A program made the position numbers and the translations under genes. Shown here piece by piece: positions 7,871 through 14,766 of a stretch of 15,525 nt of DNA (positions within the stretch are counted from its first letter, which is position 1; every line of letters starts with the position of its first letter). The notes below the pieces were generated by a model. That model was not told where the DNA came from. It made no database searches and saw only the letters and a program-made list of their open reading frames with translations. Source of the stretch: Rikenellaceae bacterium (GTDB lineage Bacteria; Bacteroidota; Bacteroidia; Bacteroidales; UBA932); contig DOSU01000128.1 of NCBI GenBank assembly GCA_003513895.1, positions 1-15,525 on the forward strand. The letters are read 5' to 3'.

Positions 7871-9361
7871 TTATTGATTTCTACCCATTTGTTTTTCTGT
7901 GTTCGGATAAGGCATAACATAGATATTGTCTGATGTCTCTCCTAGATATCCGGGTATATTCTGAGCTCCCGTTCTCTTGTAGATAAAGAACATTGCTCCT
8001 TCACAGAAAAATTCCTTTTTGTACTCCTTGAGTAACTCATTCATTGTCTCTTCGGCTGATAGACCGCTTAACTCCTGAATAATACCTCTTTTGGATCTTA
8101 CTGTGTTAAGAATGCCAAGTGCTGTTTGAACATCAGGTGTTGTTTGTCTGAGGTAACACTCGGCTGCAATATAGTAGGCCTCGGGAAGTCTCATTAACGA
8201 AATATAATTTTTTGTAATCTTTTCACTGGCTGTTCCAAAGTATTTAACCGGAGTGTAGGAATTTGTTCCGTCCTGAGTTACGTTATTCTGCAGGAATAGC
8301 CTTGAAAAACGGAAATCTGTGCTACCCGGACCGTCGGTTTCATATATCGACAGTAATCTGTTGTTTGACACATACTGTGCATATATATCGCCTGCTGCGT
8401 TAATGTCAAGCATAAAATAGTTGGCAGATTTTTCGAAAAGATTCTGAGTACTGAGTGAGAAGATATGCTCAGATTTCATCAGAGGGTCAGATGCCGTACT
8501 GGTACTGGTTGCCCAGCTTACAAGACCATTTTGCTCTGTCTCTTCTGCAACCTTGTTTGAAAGTGTCAATGCTTTTGCAATGCTTTCACTACTCCCTTCC
8601 CACATATATACTCTTGATAGCAAAAGTGCTGTTGAGTAGTAGTTAAGGTGTTGTCCGCGGTTATTGAAGAACCCATCAATATTAACCTCTGCATAGTATC
8701 CCTGAGGATGGAGTTTGGTTACAGGATCTATCTCCAGCAGTTTAATGGCCTCTTCCAGGTCTGCTATCATTTTAGCAATTGTCTGCGGATAGCTCATCTG
8801 CTCGGTTAGATCTTTGCTGAGCGTTGTCACATAAGGAACAGCGAATTTGCCAGAAATATCACCTCTTTCTGAAAGATTACCATAGCCATAAAGACGCATT
8901 AAGTCAAAATGCATGAATGCCCTAATCGCCAGTAATTCTCCTTTGATAATGCTGTAATTAATATTATCCAACTTCTCTTTGTTAATATCAATGTACTTAA
9001 GTGCGTTATTGGCATTGGCAATTACGTTATATGCCTTTGACCAGACACCGTTTACATATTTCTGACCATTGGTTGTAGTATAATTATACTTTGACGTTGA
9101 GTAATCGTTATTGGAAGACATCTGGAGCTCTTCGAACTGGCCGGCCATAAGCTCAATGGTTCCCCATGTGAGGGCTCTTCCGTAAAGTAAGTCATCGGTC
9201 ATTCCAATGTAGCATCCTGTTAGTGCCTGCTGGAATCCTTCCACCGAGCTAAACTGATCCTCCTCCCTGATTTGTGAAGGGGGCGTTACATCGAGCCATT
9301 TACTGCATGATACAAGTACCAGGCTCAACGCTAATATTATTGTTTTTATGTTGTTTTTCAT
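7871..9361 (-). CDS. RagB/SusD family nutrient-uptake outer-membrane lipoprotein
   Basis: 496 residues. The lipobox LVLVSC makes C19 the lipidated residue, and mature CSKWLDVTPPSQ is the usual SusD opening. Family marks in order are the N-terminal helix around FSSVEGFQQALTGCYIG, the YNVIANANNAL helix (111-121), the near-invariant RAFMHFDLMRLYG TPR helix (147-159), SLMRLPEAYYIAAECYLR later on, and a C-terminal MPYPNTEKQMGRNQ. SusD proteins form a lid over a SusC barrel and bind the ligand at the cell surface. The gene starts 10 bp after susC, the normal order and spacing for a pair. Nothing in the sequence shows the ligand. Family members serve glycans (SusD) or peptides (RagB); the protease neighbours favour peptide here. 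Confidence 0.96.
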   Translation of the reverse strand: MKNNIKTIILALSLVLVSCSKWLDVTPPSQIREEDQFSSVEGFQQALTGCYIGMTDDLLYGRALTWGTIELMAGQFEELQMSSNNDYSTSKYNYTTTNGQKYVNGVWSKAYNVIANANNALKYIDINKEKLDNINYSIIKGELLAIRAFMHFDLMRLYGYGNLSERGDISGKFAVPYVTTLSKDLTEQMSYPQTIAKMIADLEEAIKLLEIDPVTKLHPQGYYAEVNIDGFFNNRGQHLNYYSTALLLSRVYMWEGSSESIAKALTLSNKVAEETEQNGLVSWATSTSTASDPLMKSEHIFSLSTQNLFEKSANYFMLDINAAGDIYAQYVSNNRLLSIYETDGPGSTDFRFSRLFLQNNVTQDGTNSYTPVKYFGTASEKITKNYISLMRLPEAYYIAAECYLRQTTPDVQTALGILNTVRSKRGIIQELSGLSAEETMNELLKEYKKEFFCEGAMFFIYKRTGAQNIPGYLGETSDNIYVMPYPNTEKQMGRNQ

Positions 9362-9371
9362 GACTTCTCAG

Positions 9372-12300
9372 TTAAAAAGTTATAGATAGTGAACATGATA
9401 CAGTCCTTGCAAAAGGATAGTACAAACCTCTCTCAATATCAATTGAAGAGAGAGTAAGGATATCGTTCATGTAAACGGAGAATCTCATTCTCTCCATATT
9501 CCATTTATTTACGAGTTGATTTGGAAAATCGTAGTATAAAGTTGCTGTACCCCATGTTAACTCGTTGCGGTTTTGAACGAATCTGGAAGTAGCCTGTGTT
9601 TTTGCCTGATAGGCCATAGAATCTCCTTCATACAGGAACGTTCCCAATCGCTTGAATGGTGCAAGCTGACCTGGTGTTTGCCATCTTCCCAGAAGTACCC
9701 TGCGGTCTACGTTGTACTGTATGTCAATGTTTTCAACTCTATCTACAAGAGTTTGATTGTACATTTGACCTCCGTACAGGTAGCGGAAAGTAGAGCTAAA
9801 TCCAAATCCCTTATACTCTGCCGTAAATCCAAAGTGACCTCTGGCTTTTGGCTTGGTATCTCCTACCACAACAAGATCAAGTGGATCATATACGTAAGTT
9901 CTTGTTCCGTCTTTCTTTAGATAGATTTCCTGACCATTCATTGGATCAATGCCCAAAGAGCGTACAGCCCATAAAGAGGTCATTGACATGCCGTCGACAT
10001 ACATAAGTACCGGATCGCTGTTGCCCTTGTCCGATGCTTCCTTAAGCTGAAGTTCGTTATAGGTACGCATGCTCTCAGATAAACTTTCAATAATATTGTC
10101 GTTGCCGGCGATGGATCCGTAAATGTTGAGGAATCCCTCTTTTTTGTTAAATAGTGAAAGGTTGGCACTGATTTCATATCCTCTGTTTCTTACCAATCCG
10201 AGGTTATCCTTAACCATTCCAAATCCTGTAGAAGGTGAAACAGAGACATTTGTAACCATGTTTTCTGTGAAGCCATCGTAATAGTCTGCTCTTATCTGGA
10301 GTGGCCCAATCTGTGCATCTAGTCCAATGTTGTAGTCTTTTTTCTGCTCCCATCTTAGTTGAGGATTGGGCAGATTTGAAAGAAATGCTCCGGTAAAACC
10401 ATTGTAGTTATAATCTGTGTAGTACTGGTATGTTCCGACTGCATAGCTGGTGTTGAAGTTCTGATTTCCTGTTACTCCAACCGATGCTCTAAGTCTGAGC
10501 TGATCTATGAAATCGACATTTTTCAGGAACTTTTCATGATGCATATTCCAGCCCAGTCCAATACTCCATCCCGGCGCCCATCTGTTTTCCTTTCCGTAAA
10601 GGGAGGAGGCGCTCAAACGATATGTAAAGTCTGCCAGATATCTGTTGTCGTATGCATAGTTAGCTGTTGCAAGAAAGCTCAGCTCTCTGTTGAGCGATGA
10701 CAGACCAACCGGTTTAGTGCCCTCTGCATATTGTCTTGCAAAGGTAATATCAGCTGCCTGGTTGTTTGGAAAACCCTCTGCCATGTTTACATATGCGGCA
10801 TACATGCTTTCAGATGCGAAGGCACCTACGTTTGCAGATATAAAGTGTCTGTCAAAGTTTCTTGTATATGAGGCATTAACGTCTCCCGAGAAGCTGCTGC
10901 TGCGTCCGTTGTCCAGTCGGTACGAACCTCTTCTCATTTTTAGGGATTCGTTAGTCATGTAAGAACTGGTGGAAAATGTAGAGTGATTTGCCGGCAGGAA
11001 CTCGTCTGCGCTGCTGCGTTTTGCCGAGATTCCCATACGGCCCGTGATCTTAACATGTGTTGTGGGCCTGTACTCTGCGTAGAAGTTATTTGTAAAATCA
11101 AGGTAACTCGATGTGTTGAGTGTTCCTATGGTTGCATCATACATTGGGTTGGGAATTGAATAGTTATCTGTAATTTCTGCCCACCTAAGCAACGCACCTG
11201 TTTCGGGATTATTGCTTCTCCAGTAAGGATTCATTCTGGCATAATCATTATAAGATCCCCACGGGCTCTCATCTGCCTGATTGCTCAATGCTGTCATAAT
11301 GTTACGGAACAGCAGTTTCTTGTATCTGTAAGAAAGGTTTACAGTTCCGGAAATGTTCCTTCTGTTTGAGCCTTTCATAACTCCGTTGGTTTTGTTGTAG
11401 GTAAAGTCTGCAACACCTTTGAGACTCCTGCTGTCGCCCAATTCAATGTTGAGGTTGTGCTTATTGCCCACACCTACTCTGAGAGGTTTGGAGAGCCAAT
11501 ATGTATCCAGACCCTCTTCAATCAACTTTTTTCTGTCGTTGTATAACTTATTTAGTTTCAGCTGATCTTCAATTCTGCTGGTGGTATAAATCCCTTCAAT
11601 TCTTTCAATCTCCAGTTTCTCTCTGGCGTTTGCAAGGTTGTAACTTGTCAGGTCCGGCATTTCAAAATCCATGCTTCCTGTATATGTTACCCTCTGCTGG
11701 TTACCCTTGAGTTTTTTTGTCTCTATTACGACAACACCGTTTGCGGCTTTGGAGCCGTAAAGTGCTTTTGCAGAGGCATCTTTAAGAATGGTAACGTTCT
11801 CTACCCTGTTCATGTCCATATCCATGATTCTCTCAACGCTGGCTTCAAATCCGTCCAGAATAAAGAGAGGCATATTAGGGAGATTGCCGTAGTTTCCCTT
11901 AAGGTCTACGCCAATGTCATTTTTCTCCAGCGGGAAACTTGAGGTTCCACGAATCTCCATACCAGGAAGGGCATTAGGGTTTGAACCTTGTGTAAGGTTA
12001 TCCATAATATAAATTGAGGGATCGATATTCTTGAGTGACTCAAAGACATTTTTGTTTCCAACCCTTGTAAGCTCCTTGGAGCTAATAGTGGAAACCGATC
12101 CTGTGAAGCTTTCTGCTTTCTTATCAACTACACCGGTAACTATAACTTCGTTTAGCTGAAGGCGACTTTCCTGCATTACTATCTCGTAGTAAGCTCTGTC
12201 ATCCAGCCTTTGAGTATAGACTTCCATCCCAATCATTTTGAATTCCAAAGCGGCTTGCCTGGCCTGAGTGATAACAATCTGGAATTTCCCATCCAGATCT

Positions 12301-12734
12301 GTATCTACTCCCCTGTTTGTACCGGGTATCATGACTGCCACTCCGGGGAGAGGTTGTCCCTGGGAGTCTGTTACGAGTCCGTTTACGACAATAGTCTTTT
12401 GGCCGGCCTTTTCTTTGCCGGTTATGACAATTTGGTTTCCGCTTATCTCGTATGTAAGAGCTGTCTTCGAAAAAACATTATTCAAAATATCCCTGAGAGG
12501 TGTATTAGTTGCCTCTACAGATACTGCGGGAGCTGTCTCTACTTGAGAGTCCTTGTAGAAAAATTTATAAGTTGTCTTTTGTTCAATCTCTTTAAAAAAC
12601 TGTGTCAAAGTCACATTTTTGACACTTATCGAGATCCTTTCTTGTTGACTTGCTCCGAAAAGTGTTCCGGAGAACAAAAGGCAACACAACAACGGCAGCG
12701 TAATTAATCGCCGAAAATTAGTTGAGTTGTTCAT
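9372..12734 (-). CDS. SusC/RagA family TonB-linked outer-membrane transporter with STN signalling domain
   Basis: 1120 residues. A signal peptide ends near residue 28 (LFGAS). An STN (secretin/TonB short N-terminal) domain follows at about 32-106 (ISISVKNVTLTQFFKEIEQ; YEISGNQIVITG). Next is a carboxypeptidase-regulatory-like domain at about 116-198 (VNGLVTDSQGQPLPGVAVMIPG), the segment LNEVIVTG at 194-201, a plug carrying the SusC signature ILKDASAKALYGSKAANGVV at 326-345, and a beta-barrel ending in an aromatic C-terminus (SLSITF). The protein takes up large ligands with its SusD partner using TonB energy. The STN domain is the part that in FecA-type systems contacts the FecR anti-sigma factor in the periplasm; a fecR-like gene lies immediately upstream and an ECF sigma gene is next to that. 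Length and domain order are normal for STN-bearing SusC. Ligand unknown. Confidence 0.96.
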   Translation of the reverse strand: MNNSTNFRRLITLPLLCCLLFSGTLFGASQQERISISVKNVTLTQFFKEIEQKTTYKFFYKDSQVETAPAVSVEATNTPLRDILNNVFSKTALTYEISGNQIVITGKEKAGQKTIVVNGLVTDSQGQPLPGVAVMIPGTNRGVDTDLDGKFQIVITQARQAALEFKMIGMEVYTQRLDDRAYYEIVMQESRLQLNEVIVTGVVDKKAESFTGSVSTISSKELTRVGNKNVFESLKNIDPSIYIMDNLTQGSNPNALPGMEIRGTSSFPLEKNDIGVDLKGNYGNLPNMPLFILDGFEASVERIMDMDMNRVENVTILKDASAKALYGSKAANGVVVIETKKLKGNQQRVTYTGSMDFEMPDLTSYNLANAREKLEIERIEGIYTTSRIEDQLKLNKLYNDRKKLIEEGLDTYWLSKPLRVGVGNKHNLNIELGDSRSLKGVADFTYNKTNGVMKGSNRRNISGTVNLSYRYKKLLFRNIMTALSNQADESPWGSYNDYARMNPYWRSNNPETGALLRWAEITDNYSIPNPMYDATIGTLNTSSYLDFTNNFYAEYRPTTHVKITGRMGISAKRSSADEFLPANHSTFSTSSYMTNESLKMRRGSYRLDNGRSSSFSGDVNASYTRNFDRHFISANVGAFASESMYAAYVNMAEGFPNNQAADITFARQYAEGTKPVGLSSLNRELSFLATANYAYDNRYLADFTYRLSASSLYGKENRWAPGWSIGLGWNMHHEKFLKNVDFIDQLRLRASVGVTGNQNFNTSYAVGTYQYYTDYNYNGFTGAFLSNLPNPQLRWEQKKDYNIGLDAQIGPLQIRADYYDGFTENMVTNVSVSPSTGFGMVKDNLGLVRNRGYEISANLSLFNKKEGFLNIYGSIAGNDNIIESLSESMRTYNELQLKEASDKGNSDPVLMYVDGMSMTSLWAVRSLGIDPMNGQEIYLKKDGTRTYVYDPLDLVVVGDTKPKARGHFGFTAEYKGFGFSSTFRYLYGGQMYNQTLVDRVENIDIQYNVDRRVLLGRWQTPGQLAPFKRLGTFLYEGDSMAYQAKTQATSRFVQNRNELTWGTATLYYDFPNQLVNKWNMERMRFSVYMNDILTLSSIDIERGLYYPFARTVSCSLSITF

Positions 12735-12771
12735 AGTTGTTTTTTAAGTTAGGTGTTTGGGGGTTAATTAA

Positions 12772-12791
12772 GTTAGTTGGTTAGTTGGTTA
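12772..12791. repeat. 2.5 copies of an 8-bp tandem repeat GTTAGTTG at the fecR-susC junction
   Basis: Plus-strand GTTAGTTG occurs at 12772-12779 and 12780-12787, followed by GTTA. The last half-copy contains the anti-sigma gene's stop codon (TTA at 12789-12791 on the plus strand). It is flanked by the palindrome TTAATTAA (12764-12771). It lies in the 54-bp gap before susC. Copy-number slippage would change the gap length but not either reading frame. Confidence 0.6.
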
Positions 12792-13958
12792 AATATCTTC
12801 AAGGACAAGATGTCCATTTACTATCTTATATTTTATTCGTGCACTTATACAAACGGCTTTAATTGCTGCCTCTGTATCTTCACGGTCGAATCTTCCATTG
12901 AATTTCTCCCCGGCAGGGACGGTTGTGCGGTCAATTATCTTCACACCATACCAGGCAGAGAGGTTTTCAAGCAACTCTTCAAAACTTTGTCCTCTTACTA
13001 TGAGTACTCCGTCTTTCCACATGGTAAGCAATTTTGAATCTACAGTGGTAATTGTACTTTTGTTTGTGCTTCTCTGGATGCTAAGTTGTTCGTTTGGCTT
13101 GATAATGAGGCTTTCATGTTCTGTATTAACCTTCACTGATCCCTCTACGAGTATGACGTTAGAGTTGTTGTGATTAGTCCGGGACTCCACATCGAATGAT
13201 GTACCAAGTACCTCAATCTCCATATCGGAGGTGTTTACCACAAAAGGAATTTTTGATTTGTTCACTTCAAAATAGGCGCGACCCACCAGGGTAACCTCTC
13301 TTTTGTCGTCTTCGAATGAACTAGGGTATTTAAGGTAAGAGTTAGAGGTAAGATAAACCCTTGTACCATCTGATAACACCATTGCAACCCTCTCTCCCGG
13401 AGGAGTGGTTACAGAGTTGTATACCTTTGCTTTCTTGGATATCCCATCTGCATCTGCTCCTTTGTGCATTGTGATTCCCGCCTCTGCACTCTTAATGTCT
13501 GATGGGTCTATCACGGTGATTGCACCGGTTTTGCCCTTGATATTTCTTATCAGCTTACCTTCATGGATTTCCATTTTTACGGAATCGGTGGAGTAGGCAA
13601 GAGTGGCAAAATCGCGGTTTACGCCCCAACCTACTATACCAGCCACTTTAAGAATAGAAGTTACCAAAAGAAACGAGGCTGCCGCAGAGGTTGCCCATAG
13701 TGTGAATTTTCTTATTCGATAACTTTGTTTGGATTTGCGAATATGACCCATCAAACGAGCTAACTGGCGTTGTTGCTCAATATTGGTGTTAAACTGGGAT
13801 AATTGCATATCCTGAGATACATGCCACATCTCCTGGAATTTGGCATAATACTCCTCATTTTTATAATCCTTGATCCATTCAGAGAATATAATAATCTCTT
13901 CCCTGGAAGCAATTCCTTTTAAAATATTAATCAGTATGTGATCAATTTCTTCTTTCAT
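12789..13958 (-). CDS. FecR family transmembrane anti-sigma factor
   Basis: 389 residues. The N-terminal cytoplasmic part (about 1-80) has the EWI...FQEMWHVS pattern of Bacteroidota anti-sigma domains. A single transmembrane helix lies at about 84-108, following basic residues (RIRKFTLWATSAAASFLLVT). The periplasmic part holds the FecR domain at about 180-275 (TPPGERVAMVLSDGTRVYLT; LKYPSSF; GRAYFEVNKSKIPFVVNT; IEVLGTSFDVES). A C-terminal DUF4974 domain follows at about 313-385 (MWKDGVLIVRGQSFEELLENLS). Length fits the long Bacteroidota form. It should hold the neighbouring ECF sigma factor inactive, or help activate it, depending on the signal from the STN domain of SusC. It is first in the minus-strand operon and is divergent from its sigma gene. 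Confidence 0.94.
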   Translation of the reverse strand: MKEEIDHILINILKGIASREEIIIFSEWIKDYKNEEYYAKFQEMWHVSQDMQLSQFNTNIEQQRQLARLMGHIRKSKQSYRIRKFTLWATSAAASFLLVTSILKVAGIVGWGVNRDFATLAYSTDSVKMEIHEGKLIRNIKGKTGAITVIDPSDIKSAEAGITMHKGADADGISKKAKVYNSVTTPPGERVAMVLSDGTRVYLTSNSYLKYPSSFEDDKREVTLVGRAYFEVNKSKIPFVVNTSDMEIEVLGTSFDVESRTNHNNSNVILVEGSVKVNTEHESLIIKPNEQLSIQRSTNKSTITTVDSKLLTMWKDGVLIVRGQSFEELLENLSAWYGVKIIDRTTVPAGEKFNGRFDREDTEAAIKAVCISARIKYKIVNGHLVLEDI

Positions 13959-14029
13959 AATTAAAGATTCTATATATATGACGTAAAAATGTTAAAACAC
14001 CCCTAAACTTTCCTAAAAATATTTTTCAA

Positions 14030-14046
14030 CACACTGTATATGTGTG
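14030..14046. repeat. 17-bp inverted repeat CACAC-N7-GTGTG
   Basis: CACAC at 14030-14034 and GTGTG at 14042-14046 are exact reverse complements separated by the 7 bases TGTATAT. The short arms fit an operator-like protein site in the divergent control region better than a stable RNA hairpin. No known regulator motif is recognised. Confidence 0.35.
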
Positions 14047-14050
14047 GTTT

Positions 14051-14061
14051 GCAAATTTTGC
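14051..14061. repeat. 11-bp perfect interrupted palindrome GCAAA-T-TTTGC
   Basis: GCAAATTTTGC has two 5-base arms around one central T. It overlaps the TTTG that would serve as the upstream element of the sigma-gene promoter, 15 bp before the -7 box. A regulator bound here could block or assist polymerase. This is inference from position only. Confidence 0.35.
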
Positions 14062-14076
14062 TTTATCCCAATTAGT

Positions 14077-14084
14077 TATCTTTG
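14077..14084 (+). promoter_or_regulatory. Bacteroides-type -7 promoter box for the ECF sigma gene
   Basis: TATCTTTG is an exact match to the Bacteroides consensus TAnnTTTG. The nearest upstream TTTG elements give spacers of 16 bp (14057-14060) or 25 bp (14048-14051), either side of the usual 19-21, so the -33 element is weak. A start just downstream would leave a leader of roughly 100 nt before the sigma ATG. This suggests the sigma gene is made by the housekeeping polymerase. Confidence 0.5.
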
Positions 14085-14155
14085 ATTAAGTTGTGTTCAT
14101 TAAGGCTCACGTTTTAAAGTTGTTATAAATTATTTTATTGGTGTAAGAAAATAAA

Positions 14156-14185
14156 ATGTACTTTAGCCTGACTTTTTATTGTTAA
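14156..14185 (+). CDS. Possible 9-codon leader ORF upstream of the sigma gene
   Basis: ATG at 14156 opens a 9-residue frame (MYFSLTFYC) whose TAA stop is at 14183-14185, two bases before the sigma factor's ATG at 14188. The TAAATATG junction is the same as between the two protease genes. The frame lies inside the predicted leader and follows an A-rich stretch. It could couple translation or be chance; so short a frame cannot be judged from one sequence. Confidence 0.2.
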   Translation: MYFSLTFYC

Positions 14186-14187
14186 AT

Positions 14188-14766
14188 ATGGACAACAACA
14201 ATGCCAATAAGGATTTATTAGCTTCTCTGGTTGCGGGTGAAGAGAGTGCCTTTACTACATTGTTTAAAGAGTATAACATCCCCCTTACATCTTATGCCTT
14301 TCGTATTCTAAACGACAAGAACGAAGCCCGGGAAGTAGTTCATACTACTTTCTGCAAATTATGGGACAATCATAAAAAGCTGGAAATAAACGACTCTATC
14401 AAGGCATATTTATATAAATCTGTTTATAACAACAGTATAACTATGCTTCGCAAAAAAAAGCAGTACGCAAAATTCACTGAGTTGGGACTTGGTGATCTCT
14501 ATTTTAACCGTATTGTTCAGAATCCGCATGATGAGATGCGTCTTTTTGATTCTGAAACCCGCAAGATAATTATTTCTGCGATAAATGAACTCCCCGAAAA
14601 ATGCCGCGAAATTTTTATAAAGTGTAAAATGGAGGGAGAAACATATAGCAAAGTAGCTGAGGATTTAAAAATTTCTGTAAAGACCGTTGAAAGTCAAATG
14701 TCAATAGCGTTGAAAAAACTTCGCACCAAACTGGATTGGCTTATGATTCTGCTTATGATGATTTAA
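14188..14766 (+). CDS. RNA polymerase ECF-type sigma-70 factor (Bacteroidota expansion family)
   Basis: 192 residues from the ATG at 14188. A TTG three codons earlier is possible, but the ATG directly opens the typical charged N-terminus. Region 2, for core binding and -10 recognition, is at about 22-90 (FTTLFKEYNIPLTSYAFRI; EAREVVHTTFCKLWDN). Region 4, with its helix-turn-helix for the -35 element, is at about 131-182 (INELPEKCREIFIKCKMEGE; TYSKVAEDLKISVKTVESQM). No other domain is present, as expected for an ECF factor. The C-terminus is very hydrophobic (WLMILLMMI), as in many Bacteroidota relatives. The likely target is the divergent anti-sigma/SusCD/protease operon, with the FecR protein and the STN domain of SusC upstream in the signal chain. 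The stop codon overlaps that of the convergent nitronate monooxygenase gene. Confidence 0.95.
   Translation: MDNNNANKDLLASLVAGEESAFTTLFKEYNIPLTSYAFRILNDKNEAREVVHTTFCKLWDNHKKLEINDSIKAYLYKSVYNNSITMLRKKKQYAKFTELGLGDLYFNRIVQNPHDEMRLFDSETRKIIISAINELPEKCREIFIKCKMEGETYSKVAEDLKISVKTVESQMSIALKKLRTKLDWLMILLMMI

Larger units (their letters stand above)
13959..14187. promoter_or_regulatory. Divergent control region between anti-sigma and sigma genes
   Basis: This 229-bp AT-rich gap must hold the promoters for both the sigma gene (plus) and the anti-sigma/SusCD/protease operon (minus). On the plus strand there is one perfect Bacteroides -7 box. Two short inverted repeats lie just upstream of it, and an alternating TATATATA tract sits about 13 bp before the anti-sigma start. 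I found no perfect -7 box on the minus strand. This would fit the operon promoter being read by the ECF sigma factor rather than the housekeeping one, but an absent match is weak evidence. Confidence 0.6.

Noticed and set aside
7852..7920. Upstream ATG at 7920 for the DUF4843 gene
   Set aside because: It would put a 23-residue charged extension before a textbook lipoprotein signal and overlap the SusD gene; the ATG at 7851 is far better.
12210..12707. 165-codon open frame on the plus strand opposite the SusC N-terminus
   Set aside because: Lies wholly inside a confidently identified SusC gene on the other strand, has no recognisable domain, and its composition is that of an antisense shadow.
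13959..14100. Housekeeping or ECF promoter for the fecR operon on the minus strand
   Set aside because: The best -7-like match, TATTTTTA, misses the conserved final G and has no TTTG at usable spacing; no ECF target motif could be assigned from one sequence.
14179..14187. TTG start three codons before the sigma ATG
   Set aside because: The ATG at 14188 is the commoner start codon and begins a typical ECF N-terminus; nothing favours the TTG.
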